Shown: positions 44,656 to 52,835 of the stretch, piece by piece
How the letters are laid out: each line of letters opens with the position of its first letter
Position numbering within the stretch: position 1 is the stretch's first letter
Assembly: GCA_039819065.1 (NCBI GenBank)
Contig: JBCBSS010000027.1
Location: 1 to 57,262 of the forward strand
DNA: 57,262 nucleotides
Source: JBCBSS01 sp039819065
GTDB lineage: Bacteria; Bacteroidota; Bacteroidia; Cytophagales; Cyclobacteriaceae
Direction: 5' to 3'
Notes under the pieces: generated by a model
What the model saw: only the letters and a program-made list of their open reading frames with translations
Databases searched by the model: none
Told to the model about the DNA's origin: nothing
Translations under genes and position numbers: made by a program

Positions 44656-45273
44656 ATGAGCGAGCAAGTAATAGAAAATACAATCACTTCAGCGCACTTG
44701 GAAAGTGCGATGAACTATCAAACTTACAAGAGCCTTATTGATGGCTTGTTGAAGGAAAATAAAACAACAGGTTATAATCACTCTGAGGCTATGATTGAGT
44801 ATACCAAACTCAATGCTTCTAGAATGAACAAATGGGATAAGATCGCTAAGATCAGTGAATCCTTAGCGAGCAAAATAGCCTCTATTTCTACCAAACAATA
44901 TTGGGTGGTTTTAACTGAGGGATGGTGTGGAGATGCTGGCCAGAATGTACCGGTGATGAACAAACTATCAGAATTGAACCCTAACATCGAGATCAAATTC
45001 TTGCTAAGAGATGAGAACCTGGATGTAATGGATAATTACCTTACCAACGGCGGTAGGTCTATTCCAAAGTTGGTAATTCTTGACCATGAACTCAACGAGT
45101 TGGGTACATGGGGGCCAAGACCAGCGCCTGCACAGCAAATGGTAAAGGACTTTAAAGAAAACCCGACCACTACTTATCAGGAGTTTTCTAAAGACTTGCA
45201 TACTTGGTATGCTAAAGACAAGACCTTGACATTGCAAAAAGAACTAGAAAATATCTTAGACGGTATTGCCTAA
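44656..45273 (+). CDS. Thioredoxin-like protein with a single active-site cysteine
   Basis: 205 residues without a signal peptide. An N-terminal helical part (1-75) is followed by a thioredoxin fold with YWVVLTEGWCGDAGQ (C91; the resolving Cys position is Ala94), then RSIPKLVILD with the cis-Pro. The active site WCGDA has only one cysteine, so it cannot run a normal dithiol cycle. It may work by a monothiol mechanism with a low-molecular-weight thiol. The gene ends in a strong terminator at 45304. Confidence 0.88.
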   Translation: MSEQVIENTITSAHLESAMNYQTYKSLIDGLLKENKTTGYNHSEAMIEYTKLNASRMNKWDKIAKISESLASKIASISTKQYWVVLTEGWCGDAGQNVPVMNKLSELNPNIEIKFLLRDENLDVMDNYLTNGGRSIPKLVILDHELNELGTWGPRPAPAQQMVKDFKENPTTTYQEFSKDLHTWYAKDKTLTLQKELENILDGIA

Positions 45274-45303
45274 GCTGTACTGACTGGAAAATCGGTTATA
45301 ATT

Positions 45304-45339
45304 AGCCTTCTTGAAATGCCATTTCAAGAAGGCTTTTTT
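45304..45339 (+). terminator. Rho-independent terminator after the thioredoxin-like gene
   Basis: A perfect 13-bp stem, GCCTTCTTGAAAT / ATTTCAAGAAGGC, with a GCC loop is followed by six T residues. It begins 31 bases after the stop at 45273. This is the longest perfect stem of any terminator in the window. Confidence 0.95.
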
Positions 45340-45449
45340 ATGCCCAAAAATTGCCCACATTTAATACAACTGTACTAATCTAGCCCGAGTCATTTTCACA
45401 ATGGTTTATTCTACCCTAACTTTCCGCTTTATTCATTTCATCATTACAT

Positions 45450-45902
45450 ATGATTGCAGTCATTCAAAGAGTCACGGAAGCATCTGTCACCATTGATCAT
45501 AAGGTTAAAGGCGCTATAGAGACGGGGCTACTTATCCTACTCGGGATAGAAGAGGCGGACGGAGATGAAGATATCAATTGGCTCGTCAATAAGATAATCA
45601 ACCTTAGGATTTTCAATGACCAGGAAGGCGTGATGAACCTCAGTTTGGCTGATGTGGCAGGAGACATGCTGCTGATCAGTCAGTTTACACTACACGCAAG
45701 TACGAAAAAGGGAAACCGTCCTTCTTACATCAAAGCAGCAAAGCCTGAAATAGCTATACCCATATATGAAAAGTTTATTCAGAGAGCGGAAGCTTTGCTG
45801 GGCAAGCCCATTCAAACCGGTGAGTTCGGAGCCGATATGAAGGTAAGGCTCTTGAACGATGGCCCGGTCACCATTATAATCGATACAAAAGACAAGAAGT
45901 AA
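45450..45902 (+). CDS. dtd: D-aminoacyl-tRNA deacylase
   Basis: 150 residues, normal length for bacterial DTD. Starts MIAVIQRVTEASVTID and carries the SQFTL motif near residue 75 (LLISQFTLHAS) and the GNRPS(Y) substrate motif (KKGNRPSYIKAA), followed by FGADMKVRLLNDGPVTIIID, all hallmarks of the family. It removes D-amino acids (and glycine) wrongly charged on tRNA in the cytoplasm. It is followed at 46 bases by the MazG-like gene, so the two quality-control enzymes may be co-transcribed. Confidence 0.97.
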   Translation: MIAVIQRVTEASVTIDHKVKGAIETGLLILLGIEEADGDEDINWLVNKIINLRIFNDQEGVMNLSLADVAGDMLLISQFTLHASTKKGNRPSYIKAAKPEIAIPIYEKFIQRAEALLGKPIQTGEFGADMKVRLLNDGPVTIIIDTKDKK

Positions 45903-45948
45903 TAGATGTGGCGATGTGTATCGCGCTATCAAATAAAAAGCTTAAATC

Positions 45949-46275
45949 ATGACTATAAAAGAAGCACAAGAAGTCGTAGACCAATGGATAAATACCACTG
46001 GGGTAAGATACTTCAATGAACTAACCAACATGGCCATTTTAACAGAAGAAGTTGGCGAGGTAGCTCGCATTATGGCCAGGAGATACGGCGAGCAATCAGA
46101 AAAAGAATCCGATAAAAACAAAGACCTCGGTGACGAGATGGCGGATGTGCTTTGGGTTTTGATCTGTTTGGCCAACCAGACTGGAGTAGACTTGACCGAG
46201 GCATTGAAGAAAAACCTCGAGAAGAAGTCTATCAGGGATAAAGACCGCCATAAAAACAATGAAAAGCTGAGGTAG
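45949..46275 (+). CDS. MazG-like nucleotide pyrophosphohydrolase
   Basis: 108 residues of one MazG-type helical domain. The metal-binding EEVGE-x12-E-x3-D arrangement is seen in LTEEVGEVARIMARRYG followed by DLGDEMADVLWVLICLAN. Single-domain forms of this length hydrolyse noncanonical or excess nucleoside triphosphates to monophosphate and pyrophosphate. Same strand as dtd; convergent with comB with 2 bases between the stops. Confidence 0.92.
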   Translation: MTIKEAQEVVDQWINTTGVRYFNELTNMAILTEEVGEVARIMARRYGEQSEKESDKNKDLGDEMADVLWVLICLANQTGVDLTEALKKNLEKKSIRDKDRHKNNEKLR

Positions 46276-46277
46276 TA

Positions 46278-46982
46278 CTACATCCTAATCAACTTGCCCT
46301 CGACGAGTACAGGAATATCTTCAAACTGATCGGGCTCAAGGCAGAATTCAATGTCTTTTTGGATATTCAGCCTCTTCAAGCGATTGACATGCGATGAATT
46401 GGCTAAGAAACCCAAGAGATCATCTTTAGCCTGGTTGTAGATCGCTTGGGCAGCCAGTGGTGCATCGCAATCATACTGGAAATCACCCTGCAGCTGTTCA
46501 GCCAGCGCTCCAGCGTAAAGTGTATCTTCCAGGTTCACTTTTCCTTTCCACCCGGCACACAGAATCAATACATCGTTCTCTTGAGATTTGAGATAATTGA
46601 CGACCGCTGACAAGTTTAAGAAAGCCCCGATGATTACCTGAATGGCCTCTTTGGATTTTTCTATCGCTACAGTGCCATTGGTTGTAGTTACAGCCACCCG
46701 TTGTCCTTTTAACTCATCGGCCATATAGCTATAAGGAGAGTTGCCAATATCGAAACCCTCTACTTTCTGCCCATTGCGTTCACCGGCTATGAAGTAACCT
46801 TGTTCTTTCATCGCCCGGCATGCTTCCAAGTTAGCAAAAGGAGTAATGCTCTCTACCCCGTTAGCAATACCCGCTACCATACAAGAAGTCGCCCTAAGGA
46901 TATCAACTACTACAACTACTTTGTCGTTAACGTTATATAAATGCACTAGCTCAGGGCTAAGACAGACATCAATACTTTTCAT
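46278..46982 (-). CDS. comB: 2-phosphosulfolactate phosphatase (ComB-like)
   Basis: 234 residues with the ComB signature: start MKSIDVCLSPELVHLY, VVVVDILRATSCMVAGIANG, YFIAGERNGQKVEGFDIGNSP, VAVTTTNGTVAI and CAGWKGKVNLEDTLYAGAL. In methanogens and some bacteria it hydrolyses 2-phospho-3-sulfolactate to 3-sulfolactate on the coenzyme M or sulfolactate route; in Bacteroidota its use is not clear. An Ldh2-family dehydrogenase, the family of sulfolactate dehydrogenase ComC, lies 1 kb away at 47997. No ComA is in the window. Confidence 0.9.
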   Translation of the reverse strand: MKSIDVCLSPELVHLYNVNDKVVVVVDILRATSCMVAGIANGVESITPFANLEACRAMKEQGYFIAGERNGQKVEGFDIGNSPYSYMADELKGQRVAVTTTNGTVAIEKSKEAIQVIIGAFLNLSAVVNYLKSQENDVLILCAGWKGKVNLEDTLYAGALAEQLQGDFQYDCDAPLAAQAIYNQAKDDLLGFLANSSHVNRLKRLNIQKDIEFCLEPDQFEDIPVLVEGKLIRM

Positions 46983-47129
46983 TTCAAAAATATTTTCGAG
47001 GTTTCATAGTCTTGGAAGAGTGCAATATTAGTAAATCGGCCCATAACCATGAGGAACCATTGGTTAATATTGATTGTAGTTTTTGTAGTTGGGCGCTATT
47101 TGCTATTTTAGGGTATAAAATTTGCTGCG

Positions 47130-47423
47130 ATGTTGAATAGGCTACCTAAGTTCACTAAGAATTTCTTTTTTATTGTTGGTACCTGCTTTCTTGTTTGGAT
47201 GCTTTTCATAGACGTGAATGACTTTTTTACTCAGTATAAACTAAGTCAGAAGCTTAAAACGTTGGAAAAAGAGAAGGTTTATTACCAATCTAAAATTGAA
47301 GATGTACGTAAAGAGAGAGAACAATTACTTAGTGACAAAGAACTGTTGGAGAAATTTGCCAGGGAAGAATACCTGATGAAGAAACCAACAGAAGACGTTT
47401 ATGTCATTGTAAAAGAAGACTAG
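47130..47423 (+). CDS. Septum formation initiator, DivIC/FtsB-like
   Basis: 97 residues with the layout of DivIC/FtsB: a short cytoplasmic start, one membrane helix (FFFIVGTCFLVWMLFIDV, about 11-28), a coiled coil (LSQKLKTLEKEKVYYQSKIEDVRKEREQLL as a run of heptads, 38-68) and the end motif LEKFAREEYLMKKPTEDVYVI, which is typical of the Bacteroidota version. It helps hold the divisome together in the periplasm. Divergent from comB and 16 bases before the next gene. Confidence 0.92.
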   Translation: MLNRLPKFTKNFFFIVGTCFLVWMLFIDVNDFFTQYKLSQKLKTLEKEKVYYQSKIEDVRKEREQLLSDKELLEKFAREEYLMKKPTEDVYVIVKED

Positions 47424-47439
47424 GTTAAATACAACACCA

Positions 47440-47994
47440 ATGAGGAAAATGATTTTTTCCCTGATCGTGTCTTTATTAGCACTTCAGGGAGCACAAGCGC
47501 AGTCAGGTTTTGAAGAAGATGCTAACTTTTGGGACAGGGTATTTGTAGGCGGTAACTTCAGCCTGCAATTTGGTAATTTCACAGCCGTTGATGTCTCACC
47601 TCTGGTTGGTTATCAGTTCACACAAAGACTTTCAGGCGGAGTAGGCGTTACTTACCAATATCTTTCCGGAGATTTTATAGATGGTTTTGGAAGACGTATT
47701 TCCTACAATACCAATATTTATGGTGGCAGGTTATTCGCCAGGTACAGCATTACTGAAACCATCTACGCTCATACTGAGTATGAATCACTCAACCTTGAAT
47801 TTCCCAATAGCTCGTTTGATGGTTTGACCCGAGAATGGGTGCCAGCCTATTTTATAGGTGGAGGTTTTTTTCAACCCATTGGGCGCAATGCCGGGTTTAA
47901 TATTCTAGCTCTATATAATACGCTGCACGACGACCTAAGATCGCCATATGCCAGTCCATTAGTATTGAGAGTGGGAATTACCGCTGGGTTTTAA
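47440..47994 (+). CDS. Small outer-membrane beta-barrel protein of unknown function
   Basis: 184 residues with a signal peptide (MRKMIFSLIVSLLALQGAQAQ). The mature part alternates hydrophobic strands and turns: RVFVGGNFSLQFGNF, VSPLVGYQFTQRLSGGVGV, YGGRLFARYSI, ETIYAHTEYESL, VPAYFIGGGFFQPIG and a final LVLRVGITAGF ending in Phe. This fits an eight-strand barrel. No family is named. It may be co-transcribed with the DivIC-like gene 16 bases before it. Convergent with the Ldh2-family gene with 2 bases between stops. Confidence 0.8.
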   Translation: MRKMIFSLIVSLLALQGAQAQSGFEEDANFWDRVFVGGNFSLQFGNFTAVDVSPLVGYQFTQRLSGGVGVTYQYLSGDFIDGFGRRISYNTNIYGGRLFARYSITETIYAHTEYESLNLEFPNSSFDGLTREWVPAYFIGGGFFQPIGRNAGFNILALYNTLHDDLRSPYASPLVLRVGITAGF

Positions 47995-47996
47995 GC

Positions 47997-49076
47997 TTAC
48001 TCCAATTCCAGATCGAACTTCTTAGCTAATGTTTCGAGGTCGGCCAGTACCTTATCATTTACTGGTATACCGTTTTTCGCTCTTATAGCCATCATCTCGC
48101 GCTCTGGGTCACCTGGTATGTAAACCTTTGGTTGATCCTCAGCGGCTTCAGCAGTCTTAAATCGATTGAGCCAGTTATCCATATGTTCCTTGAACTCGTC
48201 TGCTGGGCGGAAAGCATCAATGCGCATGGCCCCCAGAAAATGTCCGAGCCCTTCACCTACCGGATCTTTGGCAAGCGGTAAAAAACTCACGAACGGAGGA
48301 GCCCATGGTCCATAGTTAGCCCCTGATAAAACGGCCGAAAATATATCTACAATTGAGCCAAGACAATATCCTTTATGGCTGCCGTGCTCACGGTCGCTTC
48401 CTAATGGTAGAAGTGCCCCACCATCTTTCAAAGCATGGGCATTTTCGGTAGGTTCGCCAGTTGCATTCTGTATCCATCCTATCGGGGCGTCTTCACCCTT
48501 GCGTTGTAGAATTTCGAGTTTACCATTGGCAGCGGTAGTGGTGGCAAAGTCTGCGATGAATGGATCTTCCTGGCCTGACGGTATAGCTACAGCGATAGGA
48601 TTTGTCCCCAAGAGGCGTTCAGTAGAAAAAGTAGGCGCAACTAAGGGGCTGGCGTTGGTCATGGCCATGCCAATCATATCTTTTGCCAAGGCCATGGCTG
48701 CATGCTGCCCCGCTATGCCAAAATGATTAGAATTCTTGACTGAAACCCACCCTGAACCAACATTGGAGGCTTTTTCTATGGCTATTTCCATAGCCTTTGG
48801 CGCCACTACTAACCCCAAGCCAGCATCACCATCAACAGTAGCTGTACTGGGAGTTTCATAGACCACCTTAATATCTGGGTTGGGGTTAATTCTACCGGCT
48901 TCCCACAACCTCACATAACCAATCAACCGTGCTACGCCATGGGAATCGATACCTCGAATATCTGCTGCTACCAAAACTTCTGCTGCGAGAGCAGCCTCGT
49001 CTTCCGGGCAGCCCATTTTCAAGAATACGTTCTCTGAGAAGTTTTTGAGTTGTTCGAAGGTATACATAACACGCAC
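47997..49076 (-). CDS. Ldh2-family malate/L-lactate/sulfolactate dehydrogenase
   Basis: 359 residues of the NAD-dependent Ldh2 family: ADIRGIDSHGVARLIGYVRL, GDAGLGLVVAPKAM, VSVKNSNHFGIAGQHAAMAL (catalytic His), TNASPLVAPTFSTERLLGTNPIAVAIPS and SHKGYCLGSIVDIFSAVLSG. The substrate is a 2-hydroxy acid and varies in the family (malate, lactate, ureidoglycolate, sulfolactate). The start is uncertain by three codons (MRV before MYTFEQL). The nearness of comB raises sulfolactate as a possible substrate, but malate is equally possible. Confidence 0.92.
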   Translation of the reverse strand: MRVMYTFEQLKNFSENVFLKMGCPEDEAALAAEVLVAADIRGIDSHGVARLIGYVRLWEAGRINPNPDIKVVYETPSTATVDGDAGLGLVVAPKAMEIAIEKASNVGSGWVSVKNSNHFGIAGQHAAMALAKDMIGMAMTNASPLVAPTFSTERLLGTNPIAVAIPSGQEDPFIADFATTTAANGKLEILQRKGEDAPIGWIQNATGEPTENAHALKDGGALLPLGSDREHGSHKGYCLGSIVDIFSAVLSGANYGPWAPPFVSFLPLAKDPVGEGLGHFLGAMRIDAFRPADEFKEHMDNWLNRFKTAEAAEDQPKVYIPGDPEREMMAIRAKNGIPVNDKVLADLETLAKKFDLELE

Positions 49077-49200
49077 GCTTTATGAGAGCCGCAAAATTAA
49101 TGATGCGTTTAAGATTTTGATTACTACCCGCAAAAAATTCGATTCTTTTATGGAAATTAGTATAGCATCCTCATCCTAAGTAAAACAAAAAGAGAAACTT

Positions 49201-50829
49201 ATGAGCAAGATCAAGCTTTTGGTAATCGCTTGCCTGTTGCCGATTTCCGTCTTGGCACAAGATCAAAAGAAAGTAGATTCTAGAATATCTGAGATAACAG
49301 TTTTTCTGAATAAAGCTCAGGTAACACGTAAAATCAGTACTCGAATCAACGGCGGGAATACGGATATAATACTTCAGAAGTTAGCTACTAACATTGATGA
49401 GCAAAGTATCCAGGTAAAAGGAACTGGAAGTTTTACGATTCTCGGCATCAAATTCAATAGAAACTACCTTTCGAATTCGGATACGCCTAAAGAGATCAAA
49501 TTGCTTAAGGACTCGCTTAGCTACTATCAGAACGAGGTTATCAAAGCTCGAAATCTAAAAGACGTATATGGCAAAGAAGAGCAAATGGTCATTAGTAATC
49601 AGGTGATTGGAGGGAAGGATAAAAATATCACTGCGGCAGAACTTAAGGCCATGGCTGATTTTTTCAGGCAGCGACTCCAAGACTTAGGCAATAAGAAAAT
49701 TGCTATTGACCAAAAAGTTAAAAAGTATAGCCAACGCATCGTGGCCATTCAGCGACAATTGAATGATCAGAATGCACTGAATAAAAAGAACACAGGAGAA
49801 ATTGTAATCACCTTGGCTGCAAATGCCGCAGCTACTGCTAAACTGGATGTGCAGTATGTGGTGGGAAATGCTGGCTGGTATCCAGTTTATGATTTGAGAG
49901 CCAAAAATACCAGTTCTCCACTTGAGCTAAACTACAAAGCCAATGTATATCAAAACACTGACGTAGAGTGGAAGGATGTGAAATTGAAGTTATCTACTGC
50001 AAATCCCAATCTCGGTGGGAACAAGCCAGAGCTTTATGCCTGGTATTTGGATATTTATCGACCTGTGGTAAGCCGATCGTCGGGTTTTAGAAGTGATAGA
50101 TCAGATGAACTGCGGAAATTCGCCGATAATGACTTTGATGAAGTAGAAGAAGTGGATTTTTTTGTCGAAGATGATCAATCAAGTTCGAGTCTGGCCGAAT
50201 CTACCGTTACAGTTCAGACTACTTTAAATACCGAGTTCGCCATATCAATTCCATATTCCGTAACATCCGGAGGAAAAGCTACTACAGTAGATGTGAAGCA
50301 ATATGACATGAAAGCAGATTTCAATTACTCCGCTGTTCCTAAACTTGATGATGATGCATTCCTATTAGCCAGAATCGCAGAATGGGAGGAGTTGAACTTG
50401 TTACCAGGTGATATGAACGTGTTCTTTGAAGGTACTTTTGTGGCTAAATCTTACCTAGATCCTAACAATACAGGAGACACATTGGATATTTCTTTGGGAA
50501 GGGATAAAAGGGTGGTGATTGAGAGAAAGAAAAAGCAGGATTTTACCTCCAAGAAGTTCATCGGTGGAAATCGCAAAGAGACTTACGCTTATGAAATTTC
50601 CGTACGCAATACCAAAAAGGAATCACTAAGTATCAAGTTAGAAGACCAAATTCCAGTTTCGCAAAATAGTGAAATCGAAGTCAGTTTGGTCGATTCTAAA
50701 GGTGCCAAAGTAGAAAACTACAATGGAAAACTCACCTGGAATCTGGATGTAGGACCTTCCGAAACAAAGGAAGTGGTATTCATATTTGAAATTAAGTATC
50801 CTAAAAACAAAAGAATAAGTGGGCTTTAA
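49201..50829 (+). CDS. DUF4139/MuiA-type exported protein
   Basis: 542 residues with a signal peptide (MSKIKLLVIACLLPISVLAQ). An N-terminal DUF4140 domain (SEITVFLNKAQVTRKIS, about 30-120), a central coiled coil (about 150-200: YSQRIVAIQRQLNDQNALNK) and the C-terminal DUF4139 domain (LDVQYVVGNAGWYPVYDLRAKN to PSETKEVVFIFEIKYPKNK) mark it as the mucoidy-inhibitor MuiA family. Biochemical role unknown. It is divergent from the Ldh2 gene and convergent with the alpha/beta hydrolase, with 11 bases between stops. Confidence 0.92.
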   Translation: MSKIKLLVIACLLPISVLAQDQKKVDSRISEITVFLNKAQVTRKISTRINGGNTDIILQKLATNIDEQSIQVKGTGSFTILGIKFNRNYLSNSDTPKEIKLLKDSLSYYQNEVIKARNLKDVYGKEEQMVISNQVIGGKDKNITAAELKAMADFFRQRLQDLGNKKIAIDQKVKKYSQRIVAIQRQLNDQNALNKKNTGEIVITLAANAAATAKLDVQYVVGNAGWYPVYDLRAKNTSSPLELNYKANVYQNTDVEWKDVKLKLSTANPNLGGNKPELYAWYLDIYRPVVSRSSGFRSDRSDELRKFADNDFDEVEEVDFFVEDDQSSSSLAESTVTVQTTLNTEFAISIPYSVTSGGKATTVDVKQYDMKADFNYSAVPKLDDDAFLLARIAEWEELNLLPGDMNVFFEGTFVAKSYLDPNNTGDTLDISLGRDKRVVIERKKKQDFTSKKFIGGNRKETYAYEISVRNTKKESLSIKLEDQIPVSQNSEIEVSLVDSKGAKVENYNGKLTWNLDVGPSETKEVVFIFEIKYPKNKRISGL

Positions 50830-50840
50830 GGCATTCTCAC

Positions 50841-51767
50841 TTATTTGGTTGGAAAATGCTCAAATAGAAAACGTTTGATCGAGGTTTCATAGGTTTCACC
50901 TGCCTTTTTCCATAGATCATAATGACCGGCGCCTTGCACTGGAAAAAACCGTTTTTGAGGTGAACTTAAGTTTTCGAATATAGCATTACCGTGTTCAAAA
51001 GGAATGTGTTGATCAGCAGTACCATGAGCAATAAAGACAGGTTGAGTGATTTGCTTGGCTGCTTCAACAGGCTTGATAACTTTGGGATCAAATTCTGCTA
51101 GCTCACCGGCATTTTTAATGACCCTATTGGAAATAAATGCGGAAGGTAGTCCAAATAGCCTTTTCTGGTATCCAAAAACGACTTGGTGAAAATCAGCGAA
51201 AGTACTTTCTACAACACCAGCACTTATTCTAGGATCACTGGAAAGCGATAATAGGGCGATCGCACCACCCATAGAATTACCCCAGATGCCTATCTTTTGA
51301 TCACTGTCTTGTAGAAGCAGATGATCGATTATGACAGAGACGTCCTTTCTTTCATAGAAACCATAAGTGCAATATTGAGCATCGTTTAAAGCATGAGCCC
51401 TTTGATCAAAAATAATGGTGTTAAAACCCCAACTGCTTAATCTAGCCGCCAGCGGCAACATGTGCTCTTTACATCCTCCCACACCATGTAGCAGTATTAT
51501 AGTGCCTCTAGCACTTGGTTGCCCTGACCGAATATGATATCCGGTCATTTTTACATTATCGAAAGACACCACGCTAAAAGCCTCGTAATTAAGATCGAAG
51601 TCTGCCGGATCTATACCGTGTAAAAAAGCCTCCGGCATTTCAGTAGCGACAATCCGTTGAGGCTGTAGAAGCATGTAAGGTCCTATGTGGTCAGTGAAGA
51701 CATATAAAACAGCGGAAATAAGTAAGGATATTATAACTGCTGTTTTTATGGCCCTTTTCCAAAGCAT
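50841..51767 (-). CDS. Alpha/beta hydrolase, membrane-anchored
   Basis: 308 residues. One N-terminal hydrophobic helix (AVIISLLISAVLYVF, about 9-23) likely anchors it. The alpha/beta hydrolase core shows the oxyanion region ILLHGVGGCKEHM, the nucleophile elbow GNSMGGAIAL (Ser), PVFIAHGTADQHIPF (Asp) and the His in GAGHYDLWKK. It resembles the BEM46/prolyl-oligopeptidase-like group of envelope hydrolases (DUF1749/FrsA-like); substrate not known. 10 bases downstream of the Ppx/GppA gene on the same strand, so probably co-transcribed. Confidence 0.9.
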   Translation of the reverse strand: MLWKRAIKTAVIISLLISAVLYVFTDHIGPYMLLQPQRIVATEMPEAFLHGIDPADFDLNYEAFSVVSFDNVKMTGYHIRSGQPSARGTIILLHGVGGCKEHMLPLAARLSSWGFNTIIFDQRAHALNDAQYCTYGFYERKDVSVIIDHLLLQDSDQKIGIWGNSMGGAIALLSLSSDPRISAGVVESTFADFHQVVFGYQKRLFGLPSAFISNRVIKNAGELAEFDPKVIKPVEAAKQITQPVFIAHGTADQHIPFEHGNAIFENLSSPQKRFFPVQGAGHYDLWKKAGETYETSIKRFLFEHFPTK

Positions 51768-51777
51768 AGATTAGTAT

Positions 51778-52716
51778 TTACATGCTACTCAAATGATAAT
51801 AGAGTAATCCCTCCTTAAGAGAGTAGTTAGACACCCGAATGCTTCGGAAAGGGTACAGGCTCATCAAAAAATTGAGCAGGCAAGATGCTACTACGATCAT
51901 ATCGACTCTCATTTCTATCATTCCGGGAATGGCCAGTCGTTGCTCTCGGTTCTTAGTTAGAAATTGTCGATGGATTTGAAAGAACCCTTCTTTGGTCAAA
52001 GGCTTTTCTTTAAAGCTATTATCTGTAATCAGGTTATTTTTAATACAAAAGATATCCGAAAGTGTATCGAAAGTACCTGATGACCCTATCAAAGTATCCG
52101 GTTTGAATTCATCCAGGGCAATGCGTAATGGTTCTAGCGCTTCCGAAAGATATTGTTCAAGTGCACTGACTTCAATGTCTAAAATCGGATCATGTTGATA
52201 GAACTTGTCCATCATACGCTGCCCGCCAATCTCAAAACTCTTTTTCCAGAAGATTTGAGTAGCATGAGCGATGATGAATTCTACACTACCCCCACCAATA
52301 TCCATAATCAACGAAGGCTCATCTTCTCCCATCGGAATAGCTTGCTTTATACCATAATAAATCAGCTCAGCTTCTTCATCTCCTGAAATCACTTTGATCG
52401 TGATTCCCGTCTTCTCCTTCACCACCTTTAGCACTTCCTGGCTGTTTTTAGCGTTTCTTATGGCACTGGTGCCCGTAGCAAAGACATAGGAAAGAGGTAC
52501 TTGATGTAAATCTATGTGCTTTCTGAAATCGGATAATGTATCAACCATCCTTCTGATGGCATCCTCGGCTATTCTCCCTTCGCTGATACCTCCATGCCCA
52601 ATTCTCACGGGTTGGGTCATTCGAAATACAACTTCTGGCTCCGGTCTATTGTTGGTACATATCAACAGCCTGAAGGTATTGGTGCCAATATCGATGACGG
52701 CTAGCTTATCATTCAT
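51778..52716 (-). CDS. Exopolyphosphatase/guanosine pentaphosphatase family protein
   Basis: 312 residues from 52716 (MNDKLAVIDIGTNTFRLLIC); the frame is open 22 codons further to 52782, but that part is not like the family. The ASKHA fold is shown by VIDIGTNTFRL (phosphate 1), IMDIGGGSVEFII (phosphate 2), GSSGTFDTL and the ribose-binding-type end. At this length it is the short form, like Ppx1/MgPpx2-like two-domain enzymes, without the C-terminal HD domain. It would remove phosphate from polyphosphate or pppGpp. Confidence 0.93.
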   Translation of the reverse strand: MNDKLAVIDIGTNTFRLLICTNNRPEPEVVFRMTQPVRIGHGGISEGRIAEDAIRRMVDTLSDFRKHIDLHQVPLSYVFATGTSAIRNAKNSQEVLKVVKEKTGITIKVISGDEEAELIYYGIKQAIPMGEDEPSLIMDIGGGSVEFIIAHATQIFWKKSFEIGGQRMMDKFYQHDPILDIEVSALEQYLSEALEPLRIALDEFKPDTLIGSSGTFDTLSDIFCIKNNLITDNSFKEKPLTKEGFFQIHRQFLTKNREQRLAIPGMIEMRVDMIVVASCLLNFLMSLYPFRSIRVSNYSLKEGLLYYHLSSM

Positions 52717-52800
52717 AACGCATAAATCAAGCAGCGATAATAAGTCGAAAGACAATGAAACCAAAGTCTTTTTCACCTTCATGAATCAACACCCATTAAC

Positions 52801-52808
52801 TATATTTG
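52801..52808 (+). promoter_or_regulatory. -7 promoter element (TATATTTG) of the acyl-CoA carboxylase gene
   Basis: A perfect TAnnTTTG sequence. Transcription would start near 52812, 24 bases before the ATG at 52836. This favours 52836 over the TTG at 52806, which overlaps the promoter element itself. No clear -33 TTTG is seen. Confidence 0.45.
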
Positions 52809-52835
52809 GAAAACTTAGAACTAAGATCAGACCGC

